Below the pieces are notes generated by a model, which had not been told where the DNA came from, made no database searches, and worked only from the letters and a program-made list of their open reading frames with translations. Positions 35,907 to 48,179 of a stretch of DNA of 64,000 nucleotides are shown here, in pieces; positions within the stretch are counted from its first letter, which is position 1; every line of letters begins with the position of its first letter. This DNA is from Papaver somniferum. Lineage: Eukaryota; Streptophyta; Magnoliopsida; Ranunculales; Papaveraceae. The stretch covers positions 77,700,783-77,764,782 of the forward strand of contig NC_039359.1 of the NCBI RefSeq assembly GCF_003573695.1, written 5' to 3'. A program made the position numbers and the translations under genes.

Positions 35907-38388
35907 TGTTAGAGCATTTCTCGGTCGAACTCGCATGCGTTGCTATCTCAAGCATGTTTGTCAATGTTAGTGATCAAAACTATAAGTCCTGATTTCTAGT
36001 GTATTATAGCTAAGTCTCGGACTAGGATAGAATGTGTAGTTGAACTCAAGGACTTCATGGTGATTCATCATACAAGAAGAAGAACTACTCAAGGAACCGG
36101 TGGAACTTCTCGACAAAAAGGTATGTGAAGACTTGAACTTATCTGTCACTCAAAAGTCTATCTACTCTATCTCCTACTCTTTTAGACAAGAAGTCGTATG
36201 ATATATATATAGACTTGGATTATACACATTTGGTATTTCGATCCGAGTATACATCTCCTATATATATCTCGAAATATGTGTTGGTAATCTTTTCGCTTCG
36301 ATCAATTTTATCTTTTCCTAGTGACGAAAGTCATGATATGTTTCAATCACTTTGAAAATTGCTTTGACGAGAAATAGTATAACAACTATATAACGTCCTC
36401 TAAGAATGTTTCAATGATTGATATGAAAGTTTAGATTACATAACCAATGGCGGACATAAGCATTGTTGTGGAAACAAATTTATGTATAAGTCATATTCCT
36501 TGAACCAAAGTTTGCGAACTTTGTTGATCAAGAGAACCGGAAGAATGGCGTGAGCCAAGTCTGCGAACTCAGTCCACGAACTGCCGAAGTTCTCAAACCC
36601 GAGAATTTCTGCTGGAGTTGACAAACTACTTGCGTGAAGCTAAATCCGCGAAATTAGTCCGCTAACCCAGTCCGTGAACCGACGAATTTCTCAAACCCGA
36701 GAATTTCTTCTGGATTTTGTAAACTCCGCTCGGTAACTTAAGTCCACGAACCTAGTCTGCGAACTTGAGAAGGTTATATATCTGAAGATGATTTCTGAAC
36801 TTAAACTTAAAAGACTAAGGAATGCAGTTTGCAAACTGCGTCTATAAAATTTCATGAACCGATTCAAGTGAATCAAATCATCTTTTCTTCAATTGTGTCT
36901 TGTGTATTACATGAGATTTCCTTGCAATTGAACAACTCTCTAACTAGTTCATTTGAAGTCATTTGAACTAGTTATGGTGAAGAAGAACATGGTTGATATG
37001 AAATGCTCATATGGCTAACATTTTGGTTAACTATTGTTGAACCAACAAGTGCATACGTTTGGGTACGGTTAACAAAACTAGAAGCGTGCATTGTCAAGTG
37101 TGTGTAACAAGCTAAGTTTTCGATATAACGGTTGATAAATATTAGCTTGAATCTAAATAAGGTTTTCATCTAACGGTGAATATTGAATGCTTTGTTAGTA
37201 AGCTAACATTGATTGCAACCCATGATTTGAAAGACTGTATAAAGGAGACATCTAATATTGTGCAAAACTAATCCCCACACCTCACTGTGATACTAGTTTG
37301 CATGCTAGAGTCGTTTCTCCTTTAACCTTTGGTTTTTTTCTTCTAAAACCAGGTTAACGACTTAAAGACTTCATTGGGATTCTGAAACCAGACCGATACT
37401 ACTTTTATCGTAGTTGTGTAATCTGATCTTGTATCTTCTATCGTACGAGTACAATCATATTGATTGGCTTGAGATTGATATCTCCGATAGGCAAGATATA
37501 AAAATTAATCACAAACATCTTCGTCTCATTGTTTGTCATTCCGCAATATCTTGTTTCGCTACCATACGATTAAGATTGTTGTGAGGCGATTGATAACTCT
37601 AGGCTGTTCTTCGGGAATATAAGACTGGATTATCTATTGGTTCTTGTTCACCTTGATTATTATCAAAAGACGGAACAAAACCTTTAGGGTTTATCTTTGG
37701 GAGACAGATTGATCCTTTGATAGACTTGTCTGTATGAGACAGATTTGTTTATTGTCAAAGTCTGTGATCTTGGGTCGTAGCAACTCTTAGTTGTGGGTGA
37801 GATCAGCTAAGGAAATCAAGTGCGCAGTATCCTGCTGGGATCAGAGGCGTAGGGAGTACAACTGTAGCTTGGATCAGTGGGAGACTGATTGGGGTTCAAC
37901 TATAGTCCAGTCTAAAGTTAGATTGGATTAGGCTAGTGTGTGTAGCTTCTTAATACAGTGTGTGTTCAATCTGGACTAGGTCTCGGGGTTTTTCTGCATT
38001 TGCAGTTTGCTCGTTAACAAAATTTCTGGTGTCTGTGTTATTTCAATTTCCACATTATATTGTTTTATCTTTATAATTGAAATAATACAGGTTGTGCGTT
38101 TAGATCATCAATTAGAATAATCCAACCTTTGGTTGTTGATTGTCATTGATTGATCCTTGGATATTGGTCTTTGGTATCATCCAAGTTATTCCTTGTGTTA
38201 GATTAAAGACTCGTTGATTTCTATTATCTTGAGTAAATGAAAACAAGAGAGAGATATTAACTCCTTGAGATACTTTTACCTAGATTGAGTCTGACTGTCT
38301 AGTTATTCTCTAGAAAGTATTTTGGAGTTAGTCCATACAGATTGCTAAGCAAAATATTGGGTGGAGTTGTTAGACCCCCGCTTTTTCA
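35907..38388 (+). repeat. 5' LTR of the SIRE-like element
   Basis: 2482 bp, from TGTTAGAGCATTTC to CCCCGCTTTTTCA. TATAAAGG lies at 37238-37245. A segment of about 96 bp around CGAATTTCTCAAACCCGAG (near 36600-36715) is duplicated here but single in the 3' LTR. Confidence 0.85.
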
Positions 38389-38390
38389 AT

Positions 38391-38402
38391 TGGTATCAGA
38401 GC
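38391..38402 (+). other. Primer-binding site, initiator tRNA-Met
   Basis: TGGTATCAGAGC two bases after the LTR end is the standard Ty1/copia primer site in plants. Confidence 0.88.
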
Positions 38403-38944
38403 AGGAAAACACGTTTAAGACCTTACAAGTCTATGTTTGTAGCGATCTGAATCTATGGACAGTAGTGTTATCTCAATAAATGCACCACTATATCCAGGGA
38501 TTTCAGAATTCTCTTCCATGAATGATTTAATAAAATCTATAGAAGAAATTCTATCTAAACCTCCACCAGGTTTAAAATCCCTTGACGTGTTTTCAGGGCT
38601 TGAAAAGAAGCTTGACAGCTTATCTCTAGATGTTGAGTTATACCTCCATAAAGAGAAAGAATCTCCTGACATGCTAAATCAAGTCATGATGAATAATATT
38701 CATGTTGAGGTTGATATTGATTTACTAATCAGTGAGAGAAATGCTCCTCCTCTGCGTAATCCAATTAGTTATGATAAACTAAACGAATTACAAGAGGAAT
38801 TTAATTCTCAGTCATCTGATTGTATCACCTCAAAGCATGAATTGATTCGTTGCTCAATTCCTGATACTTCCTATCAAGATAGTAGTATTGTCTTCTTTTA
38901 TGAAGAATCTAGGACGTCTCTTTTTATCAAAAGAGTTTCCCTTC

Positions 38945-38949
38945 GCAGT
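38945..38949. repeat. Target-site duplication GCAGT, left copy
   Basis: GCAGT at 38945-38949 recurs at 46340-46344 around the non-autonomous Athila-like element. Confidence 0.92.
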
Positions 38950-40486
38950 TGATAGACGCATTTATGTGTCTATTTTGTTCTCTATATTCTGTATTGTTAG
39001 ACTCGATTAAGTACTTATTGTGTTATTTTGTGTTTTTGTAGATGTTTTTAGAGAAATAAGCCCTTGCGGCGAAATGGGCTCAAAAAGCAGTGTTTTACAC
39101 CCCAGAGAAAATTACTAAAGCACCCCAGAAATGCACCGGAAGCGTCCCAGAAATGTGCCGGAGGAATCCAGAAAAATTACTATTTCCACCCCAATTGCTA
39201 TTCGCACCCCCAGTTTGGATAGGGGGACACCATCTTCTTCATTTCAAAAACTGAATTTTTGCGACAAAACATGCATGAGAACTGGCAGAAGTTTGATCGA
39301 GTTTTTTTAACGTGTTATAGGGAGATTAAATGGCTGAGACTTGGAAGGAAGATGTGATTAAGCCTAAGGAAGATATTTTGGGTGTCGGGTCCAATCGAAT
39401 TTGGCTAGAATTGGCTAGGGAAGCCACGAACTCAAAACAGAGACACACGTACAGGGAGGAGAAAAACACGAGTTTTGGAGAGTTATGGACGTGTTTCGAT
39501 CGAGTTTGATGGCTCCAGAAACACTCTGGGTGATTACAACATGATTTGGAGCGTGTTGGAAGAGATTTGGAGCGTGAAGAAGTTATTTTTGGAAATTATT
39601 CTCCGAAATAAGAAAAAAAATATTCCGAGTAAAGAAGGATTTTCACGAGTTATTGCGGGGGATTTGATGATGCATGTGAGTATATAAAGGTTATTTGGAT
39701 CGAGTAGAGGGGATGACGAGAGTTTGGGGTCGAGAGGAGGTCCAGAGAAGCAGAAATCAAGAGTTGATGAAACTTTGTTGTTGCTGGTGCTGATGAAGAA
39801 CACCAAGAACACGAAGAACGGACTCGCAAGAACATTCGTTTATGAACAGTGTCTAAGACGCACAGCCGTGGGTCGCAGCGCAGTCTAAACAGCAGCAGCA
39901 CTTGTCATTTATCGTTCATTCTGTGACGCTTTTTGTGCGTCGCAGATTACAGTTTACACCATTTTCTCTTCTTCTCATCATTTGTAAACCATTTTTGAGC
40001 CATAATAAATTATTTTGAGAGCATTTATACTATGATGAGTTAATTCCCTCGTAACCAAGGCAATGGAGGAAGCTATTCATGCAACATAAATGGGTAACTA
40101 TTTCATTTAATTATATAATTCACCTAATCGCTGCTTTTGCAGAGTTTTAAATTGTTTGAATGATTGTCTTAATTATTTGTTATTCAGTTTGATAGGTTAT
40201 GCTTGGTTTAATCTCTTGATAATCTATACTTAAGGTTTGCAAATAATGTTTGAGAATCTGTATGATTGATAGTGAATTAAAGATAAAAGAGGACTTAAGA
40301 ATTGAATGGAGTTTTGAAATATTTATCATTTAATTTTGCATAATAGTGGAATCTAGTGTCTTGGTTACCTCTCGCACCCATTATTAATATTTTTATATAT
40401 ATAATTTTATCAAATCTTGAAATTTAATCTTCACAAGTCCGAGAGTTTGAACCTCATTACTACAACCCACGAAAAATCTTTAATCA
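38950..40486 (+). repeat. 5' LTR of the non-autonomous Athila-like element
   Basis: 1537 bp, from TGATAGACGCATTTATG to CTTTAATCA. TATATAAAGG lies at 39681-39690. Confidence 0.93.
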
Positions 40487-40489
40487 TTT

Positions 40490-40509
40490 TGGCGCCGCCG
40501 ACGCGGATT
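40490..40509 (+). other. Primer-binding site of the non-autonomous element
   Basis: TGGCGCCGCCGACGCGG three bases after the LTR end. The TGGCGCCG start is the Athila-type primer site, and it matches the site of the neighbouring Athila (TGGCGCCGCCGACGC at 57696-57710, minus strand). Confidence 0.82.
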
Positions 40510-41593
40510 TGTGCTTAGGTAGAATTTTTAGGTATTTATTATTTTTTATTATTTTATTTGTTGCTTTTTACGTTTTTTTTTTTGTGTCTTTGATTTACAG
40601 GTTCGAAGTGGAATACTAAGGACTTGGGAACAAAAAGCTTAAATCTAAAAGCTAAAGGAGAAGAAAAAAAAAACAAAAATTTTTTTTAGGATTTAATATT
40701 TATTATTTTTTTTTCTGTATATAGATTTTATTTATTTATTTTAGAATTTAAATAGGCTTTTTTTTTCATAATTTTTGTAATTTTTTTGGACTTTTTATTT
40801 GGACTTTATTCTGGACTTTTGGACATTTTTTTAACCCTACGGAAGGGTCTTATTATTAATAAAAAAAAATTATATATAAACTGTGTGCAGGGAAGGACGA
40901 CGATTACTATATCGTCTCGGCCCCTCGGGTTCGTAAATGACATAGGAGTCGTGTCCCGAGTTGACTTCAACGGTTCATCCCCCGTCTGGTACGGGAGGTA
41001 AGTCCGTCGAAACACTCGCGAATCTTCTGTAAGCGAGTTACTGCATTCCTTAAGGTGATTCATTGATTGAGGACGAATTTGGACTGTTTTTAAATTCCTA
41101 GTAAAGGGCAAGGCCTGGCCAATACAGATAAGGGTTCGGATTTCATCACCGCTCCCTTCTTGCCCGCCTTAGGAAAACGAAACCTAACACGAACCCAAGC
41201 TTAAAATTTGGAATAGAACGAGACCGATAGGGTAACGAGCTTAATAGGAAACTCGTTCGAAAAATATTGGTTGCTCTTTAAGCACGCTCCAAAGTTCATG
41301 ATGGTTTGTGTGAGTTGAATGCGTGACTGCGCTGCCTTGTGATAGTGGTGAGGCCTTGGGTATCAAAGCTCCACTGAGCGTCCCTCGCCTCAGTTCAACT
41401 TATTTTGACTCGGATTGATTCCAGAGGGGTTTGCTCAAATTGCAACGAATTCCCTTTCGAAAGATAGAAGCTGGTCTAGAAACAATCTAAGTGGAGCCAT
41501 CATGCTTTTTGTTTGCTAGAAATCTTTAGGTTTTATTTGGTGGAGTCGAGTCGGCCTTGTTTGTGATTGCTTAGAATTCCCTTGCAATTAAGA

Positions 41594-43425
41594 ATGTCTA
41601 ACTGGTATGATAGAAGCCAATACAATGAGTATCGACCTGATCTGAATATGGACATCATCAGTTTTATGACCATGGTGGGAATAGTAGTTGGGAACGCCAA
41701 CCTTTTCAAGGTTATGGTTCATACCATAGTGAGCCCAATTACGATCCACACACACACCAGTCATACGAGCAAGAAAATAAGGAATATAGTAGTACTACTT
41801 CCTCGTCTTTGGACAATATAATGCAAATGTTAAAAGCTAGTCCTTATGATGATCCTTCTAAACCTGTTCTTCCTCTAGAAGAGTCTCTTAAGCAGTTAAC
41901 CGAAAATACAAATAGGTTTGTGTTAGAAATGAATAAACAAACTGCACCCATGAGTGAGCCTTCGTTACAAGATACTATAAGGAATTCATGTGAATCGACT
42001 CAAAAGTCTTTGTTAAAGGGCCATAAAAGAACTGCTCGAAATAATCTAAATTTCCAAAATAGTGTTTCCAATTCTACCCTTGATATCAATAGTGAACATT
42101 TGCCTAATTTAGAGGACGAGGTTAGAATAAAAGACACTATTTATTTAGATAAGGTTCAATCACCTTCATACTTTTATGATGATGAGGATAGTAGTAATGA
42201 AGAATCTGAAACATGTAGGCATAGTGATCAGGAATCTATTAATCCAATTGAGCTTTATAATGATTATATTATTTCTAGTTCAAATCCAAATACTTTTTAT
42301 GATTATTCACCTATTCAAAAGGACGAGGGTTTGATTAGGGATACCACCGTTTTAGACGATGTAGTTCATAGTCCTTTAGCCTACAGAGTATTGGAAAATC
42401 CATTATTTGATGAACTTATTAGTGGATCGGAGGAAGTAACTATGATTAACACCTTAGTTAATGAGCCTTTACTAGAAACTTTCTCTTATAATCCTTTATA
42501 TGATGATAGTTTAGAGGAACGGGTTTATTCTGAAGATGCAGTTTTAGAGTCTAGCAACTTAGAAACAATAATCCTAAATGAAGAACATAGACCCGTAGAG
42601 ATGAGTAAAGATGCACTACCTGATAAAAACTTAGAAGAATCAATTGACCATTTCCAAGAATCTGATGATCTAGAAATTAGGGAGATTGTGACTAGTCTAT
42701 CTAGAGACACTGAAAACTCTAAGTTTGGGGGTGATTATCACCTTCCTAGTGCTTTAACTTTAACTCTCAGAAAGTCCCCTCACATAGGACTTGATATCCA
42801 TGCCTCAACAATCTTAAAGGATTACCTTCATACTCGTTTTCCAGAACCTCATGATGTCCATGAAGGAGTTCAGTCGTTAGAAACCCATCCTCTGGTTGAT
42901 GTGGTTTGCTCAGGCTATGATCCCCAGATTGACTTTGTTTTCCCACCAAATAGTTTTCTTCCAACTGTGGGAACGTTTATATTCCAAATGTGTCGAATAT
43001 TAAGTTGTGAGACTACACCTAAATGCCTTAGGAAATTAGAATCGACACATTTGCTTAAGAATGACCACTACTCTCACTGTGGTCAATTATGTAAGTCAAA
43101 CCTGATTGACTTAGAGGATCCTCAGTTATTTAGGTTATTATTATTTTGTGATTCTAAGTTCTTATTTGAGTTTTTCCAGACTCTAGGACCTAATAATTTG
43201 GATCCAACCTATGAGGAAATGCATCCGAGGAAAATATTTTATTTAGACCCTTTCATAGAACCTGAACCTGAACCACAATTAGATATAAATATCTTAATCA
43301 GGAAACTAGATAAGGGCATGCTATCCTTGTTCACTTTCTTGGGTTATTGTAGTTTCCTTTGGTCAGCTCTATTTCATTTTGAAGACCCACAGTTATTTCG
43401 ACTGTTACTTTATGGTTCGAGTTGA
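41594..43425 (+). CDS. Novel ORF of the non-autonomous Athila-like element
   Basis: The main frame is open from about 41809 to 43425 (538 codons). It can be followed upstream to about 41650, where a frameshift separates it from an ATG at 41594 (MSNWYDRSQYNEYRP). The protein is acidic and rich in Asp, Glu, Ser and Leu. No gag, protease, RT or integrase motif is visible. A segment EEVTMINTLVNEPL resembles EEVNMIGTLVEESL in the protease-RT linker of the Athila at 53000-55000, so part of it may derive from that linker. DPQLFRLLL occurs twice, near residues 436 and 525. Near the C-terminus MLSLFTFLGYCSFLWSALF could be a membrane segment. The function is unknown. Confidence 0.7.
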
Positions 43426-44802
43426 CTAATCCTTTCCTAAGTCTGGCTGAAGACTTTAAACTTAGAACTTCTTGGGAGGTAACCCAATCTCATGCAACAT
43501 GGTAATATCTTTCCTTAACTATTTTTCTTCAAGTGGTAACAGTTTCTCATTGTTCATGCTTTTAATTTTATCTTTAGAACATCGAGGAAAATGTTAGATT
43601 TAAGTTTGGGGGTGGGGAAGAACTTTTTAGTTGCACTTTTGAAACTTCTAGCGTCACATAGTACCCGATTATCTAAGTTTACATACTGTTTCTCACCGAA
43701 AAGATAGAAATTGGAATGATAGAGATAACAACCTATTGAGATATTAGAGAAAAAGACATTGAGATCCTTGAAATTCAGGATAGAACTTGTTCCTTTTAGA
43801 GGGTAACCGTGATGGACCTAACCATCCATGATGGAAAGGCAAGTAGGTCATAAGGAAATGCCAGAAAGACTGAGCAACCTCACAATGTAGTCTTAGTTAC
43901 TGGATTACGACTCTCTCTCAGTAGAAACTTATCATCATCAACAAGCGGAGTGACATCAAAATTTATGAAAAAGTTGAAGACGTTTAAGGTTTAGAAGCAA
44001 CAACAGAAAAGAATAATTCAAAAATCAAAGTTGAAGACTTAGTTACAAGAGCAAATGATATAAGTTGTTGAAGTTCATGATATCAAGACATCACAAGTTG
44101 TGAAGATCCAAGTTCTAAAGTCCTTCTCTCATGGCCATGTAAATTTTTGTCTTGTAAAAAAAAAAAAAAACATCATTACGTTCTTTTTGTTCAATAAGGC
44201 CATAGGGAAGAAGAAATTTATAAGTCAAGCAAGAAATCGAAGAGAAGAGTTAATTGTCAAGGTTCTATGAGGTTCGAGAGTTTATCATCAACAGTTGAAG
44301 ACCGAAGACGACGTTATTTCTACTGAGCACTGTGAGAGAGTCGAAGAAAGATGCATTTTGGTTGCTTTGTTAGTCTGCTTTCAATCTGGCACAAGATCTT
44401 TCTAGCACTGGTTTAACTCATCACACGTAATTAGTCTAGCTGTGTAGCAGATGTCCCTCTCATCTTTATCTCTCTCCCAATCTTATCCAGCTGTCAAGCA
44501 GCGGACGCATCTTACAATGTTTATCTAGCTGTGTAGCGGATATCTCTTTATCTAGTAGTCGTGCGGATGTGTCTCCCCTTTTCTTCAGTCAGCTTTAGAG
44601 CTAACACCTTTAATTTCTCTGGCATTCTAGTTACTTGGAGATAGGTTGAGAATATGTATGTCCTCATATCTCTTTGGATACTTGTAACCAATTAGAAGTC
44701 ATTGTTTTTGTGGGTACACCTCTGTTAAACCCACCCGAGATTAACTCGGTTTTATTTTTTAGTTTTGCTCGAGGACTAGCAAATAATAAGTTTGGGGTTA
44801 TT
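43426..44802 (+). other. 3' non-coding region of the non-autonomous element
   Basis: It contains TTAAGTTTGGGGGTGGGGAAG at about 43602, shared with the Athila 3' region, and ends with AATAAGTTTGGGG at about 44786-44798, the likely polypurine tract. No coding frame is seen. Confidence 0.7.
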
Positions 44803-46339
44803 TGATAGACGCATTTATGTGTCTATTTTGTTCTCAATATTCTGTATTGTTAGACTCGATTAAGTACTTATTGTGTTATTTTGTGTTTTTGTAGATGTTT
44901 TTAGAGAAATAAGCCCTTGCGGCGAAATGGGCTCAAAAAGCAGTGTTTTACACCCTAGAGAAAATTATTAAAGCACCCTAGAAATGCACCGGAAGCGTCC
45001 CAGAAATGTGCCGGAGGAATCCAGAAAAATTACTATTTCCACCCCAATTGCTATTCGCACCCCTAGTTTGGATAGGGGGACACCATCTTCTTCATTTCAA
45101 AAACTGAATTTTTGCGAAAAAACATGCATGAGAACTGGCAGAAGTTTGATCGAATTTTTTTAACGTGTTATAGGGAGATTAAATGGCTGAGACTTGGAAG
45201 GAAGATGTGATTAAGCCTAAGGAAGATATTTTGGGTGTCGGGTCCAATCGAATTTGGCTAGAATTGGCTAGGGAAGCCACGAACTCAAAACAGAGACACA
45301 CGTACAGGGAGGAGAAAAACACGAGTTTTGGAGAGTTATGGACGTGTTTCGATCGAGTTTGATGGCTCCAGAAACACTCTGGGTGATTACAACATGATTT
45401 GGAGCGTGTTAAAAGAGATTTGGAGCGTGAAGAAGTTATTTTTGGAAATTATTCTCCGAAATAAGAAAAAAAATATTCCGAGTAAAGAAGGATTTTCACG
45501 AGTTATTTCGGGGGATTTGATGATGCATGTGAGTATATAAAGGTTATTTGGATCGAGTAGAGGGGATGACGAGAGTTTGGGGTCGAGAGGAGGTCCAGAG
45601 AAGCAGAAATCAAGAGTTGATGAAACTTTGTTGTTGCTGGTGCTGATGAAGAACACCAAGAACACGAAGAACGGACTCGCAAGAACAGTCGTTTATGAAC
45701 AGTGTCTAAGACGCACAGCCGTGGGTCGCAGCGCAGTCTAAACAGCAGCAGCACTTGTCATTTATCGTTCATTCTGTGACGCTTTTTGTGCGTCGCAGAT
45801 TACAGTTTACACCATTTTCTCTTCTTCTCATCATTTGTAAACCATTTTTGAGCCATAATAAATTATTTTGAGAGCATTTATACTATGATGAGTTAATTCC
45901 CTCGTAACCAAGGCAATGGAGGAAGCTATTCATGCAACATAAATGGGTAACTATTTCATTTAATTATATAATTCACCTAATCGCTGCTTTTGCAGAGTTT
46001 TAAATTGTTTGAATGATTGTCTTAATTATTTGTTATTCAGTTTGATAGGTTATGCTTGGTTTAATCTCTTGATAATCTATACTTAAGGTTTGCAAATAAT
46101 GTTTGAGAATCTGTATGATTGATAGTGAATTAAAGATAAAAGAGGACTTAAGAATTGAATGGAGTTTTGAAATATTTATCATTTAATTTTGCATAATAGT
46201 GGAATCTAGTGTCTTGGTTACCTCTCGCACCCATTGTTAATATTTTTGTATATATAATTTTATCAAATCTTGAAATTTAATCTTCACAAGTCCGAGAGTT
46301 TGAACCTCATTACTACAACCCACGAAAAATCTTTAATCA
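44803..46339 (+). repeat. 3' LTR of the non-autonomous Athila-like element
   Basis: 1537 bp, nearly identical to 38950-40486. Many of the few differences are C/T or G/A transitions. It is followed by GCAGT at 46340-46344. Confidence 0.93.
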
Positions 46340-46518
46340 GCAGTACTAAAAACTATCTGCAGAAACTGTTTTTTATAAGTTGGAAAACAAGAAATCAGAA
46401 ACACAAATCTCTTTGGGTTCTCTTGAAGTTCTTTGATAGACTTATAAAAACAGTTCATTGTGTGTTTCTCAACACTAAAAGATTGTTGGAAAGAAACTCT
46501 TTCTTGGTGCCATGGTGA

Positions 46519-48174
46519 GCAAGACATTGTTCACCTCAACACAACTTGTTTGTGTTGAAAGTGCATCCTCACCAAGAAATGCCCTGCTATGTATACGGTG
46601 AGGGAAGCACAACAACTGGGGCGCACAAATTATATTCGGTAAGGCTGTAGAGTTCAATTGGACTTTTCTAAAAAGGTTCTTAAACGTTTAGGTTTGAAAA
46701 TAGTAGTTCGGAATGTTTGGAATTCATGGTACACCTACCAGTTATGCATAACATCTTTTAAAATCAAAATCCAGGGTTTAAGTTCGCGGACTTGAAAATT
46801 CGTTTGCAAACCCATCTGCATACTTGACGACGATATTCGGTAAACTTGTTCTGGTCGTAACTTCTTCGTCTGAACTCGGAATGACCTCATTCTTTTTGCA
46901 GTCTCTTCCTATTTGAATTCTCTTCAAAATGGAGGTGATAATTATTGAATTTGGATGAGTTAAGATTGGTTTTGTCCTGTCTCTTTCTTTTGAGTGTTTT
47001 GCTACGTTTTGTTGCACTTGTTCCACTTCTCTTGAACTTGGGCACTTGGATTCATGGAGTAGTACTTTTCTAAGATCATTTGTAGATTTTACAAGAATGT
47101 TGTTGGTGAATCACAAAGAAGGGAGTTCAAGAATGGGCAGCAGTACGCATTATTATGGGATTCTTGAATGTTCACAATCATTTTATGTGAACTATGGTGC
47201 ATGGTCGTTAATGAATTTGTATGTTCTTCTTTGAAAATATTTTTATACGCCTTTGGTAGCTATTCTTGGTATAAATCCAGGCGAAAGAGATTGATTCTAC
47301 TCTCTGAGGATGAATCATCTTATATGTGCATTACGATTTTGTCTTGATGCCTAGGAAACTTCTTGTGAGAATTTATTCTTGATTTTGAAAAGGATTACTA
47401 GAGTTTGGAATAGAAATTATTGTTATTACACATAGTTATGTCCATTATTTTCATCTTCATGTTTTTAGGTTTATTGGTTTAAATTTTAAAAAATTATTTG
47501 AGGGATGATTTTTGCAGTATTAATCTTTATGATTTTATATATTGCAATTTTTTATGGGATATGTATGTTTGCATCCGTGAACTTGAAGGTCCCATATCTT
47601 GTCAAAAGTAAAGTCATTTGTTGTCGATATTCACGTATTGATTTAAGAATGAATAGAATTTTGACAAATACAAAAGTTAATCCTATATTATCAAATATTT
47701 TGATGGAAGATAGGTTAAAATATTTTGTTTTCAAGGATTGTGTCTATTAATATCGTTATGCAAATAGTGATAGGAAGATAGAATGAATCCTTGTATTCCG
47801 CAGTATTGATCATCCCTGATCCATATTTTATGTATTACTGTGAGGCTCCGTAATGTATCTTATGTCGAGCAATATACAACCAAGTTGATTTTTTAGCTTA
47901 GTTGGTGTTCCGTGAGGTATGTTATGTCGAGCATATTCAACTAAATTAATCATCTTGTTTGGTTATTTGGTTATTGCTCTGTAAGTTTTCTTATGTCGAG
48001 CAAAATGACATTTAAATTGATTACTTTTGTAATTATTTTGGTTGTGTATTCCAATTAGATTAATTATGGGTTCTCTTGTAACTAATCTAGTTGAGTATTT
48101 TCGTGTCTCCATAAATTCTCTTATGTTAAGCACAATCAATTGAATTGATCACTTTTTGTGTTTAATTTGATTGC
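46519..48174 (+). other. Non-coding interior of the SIRE-like element, with short repeats
   Basis: No coding domain is seen. From about 47840 to 48174, four degenerate units of roughly 65-130 bp share CTTATGTCGAGCAAAAT-like words (near 47860, 47927, 47992 and 48119). The sequence continues across the Athila insertion at 59354. Confidence 0.6.
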
Positions 48175-48179
48175 GTGTA
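48175..48179. repeat. Target-site duplication GTGTA, left copy
   Basis: GTGTA at 48175-48179 recurs at 59354-59358, flanking the Athila element. Confidence 0.92.

Larger units (their letters stand above)
38950..46339 (+). mobile_element. Non-autonomous Athila-like LTR element with novel ORF
   Basis: 7390 bp with two LTRs of exactly 1537 bp, which differ at only about 14 positions by eye (about 99% identity), so it is young. The primer site begins TGGCGCCGCCGACGC at 40490. A leader of about 700 bp (40890-41560) matches the Athila element at 48180-59353, as does the TTAAGTTTGGGGGTGGGG region at 43604. There is no protease, RT, RNase H or integrase; the interior carries one 538-codon ORF. Recent movement implies supply of enzymes in trans. 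Confidence 0.9.
38455..46518 (+). pseudogene. Unknown 222-codon ORF of the SIRE-like element, split by insertion
   Basis: The first part is 38455-38949 (165 codons). After the nested element and its repeated GCAGT, the frame continues without a break from 46345 to the stop at 46516-46518 (57 more residues). It starts about 50 bp after the primer site, the normal position of gag, but I see no gag domain, zinc knuckle or protease. The N-terminal half is acidic and Ser/Leu-rich (for example LEKKLDSLSLDVELYL, possibly helical). The C-terminal part is basic with Phe/Trp/Lys clusters (FFISWKTRNQKHKSLW). I do not recognise the family. A role in RNA binding or packaging would be speculation from its position and charge. 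Confidence 0.65.

Noticed and set aside
35907..38388. Second solo LTR next to an unrelated gag
   Set aside because: A matching 3' LTR at 60160, the SIRE polypurine tract and the continuous interior after removing the nested elements show one element.
38415..38672. Minus-strand frames over the SIRE-like ORF and LTRs (also 39534-39901 and 45387-45754)
   Set aside because: They are shadows of the sense ORF or lie in LTRs and are duplicated with them.
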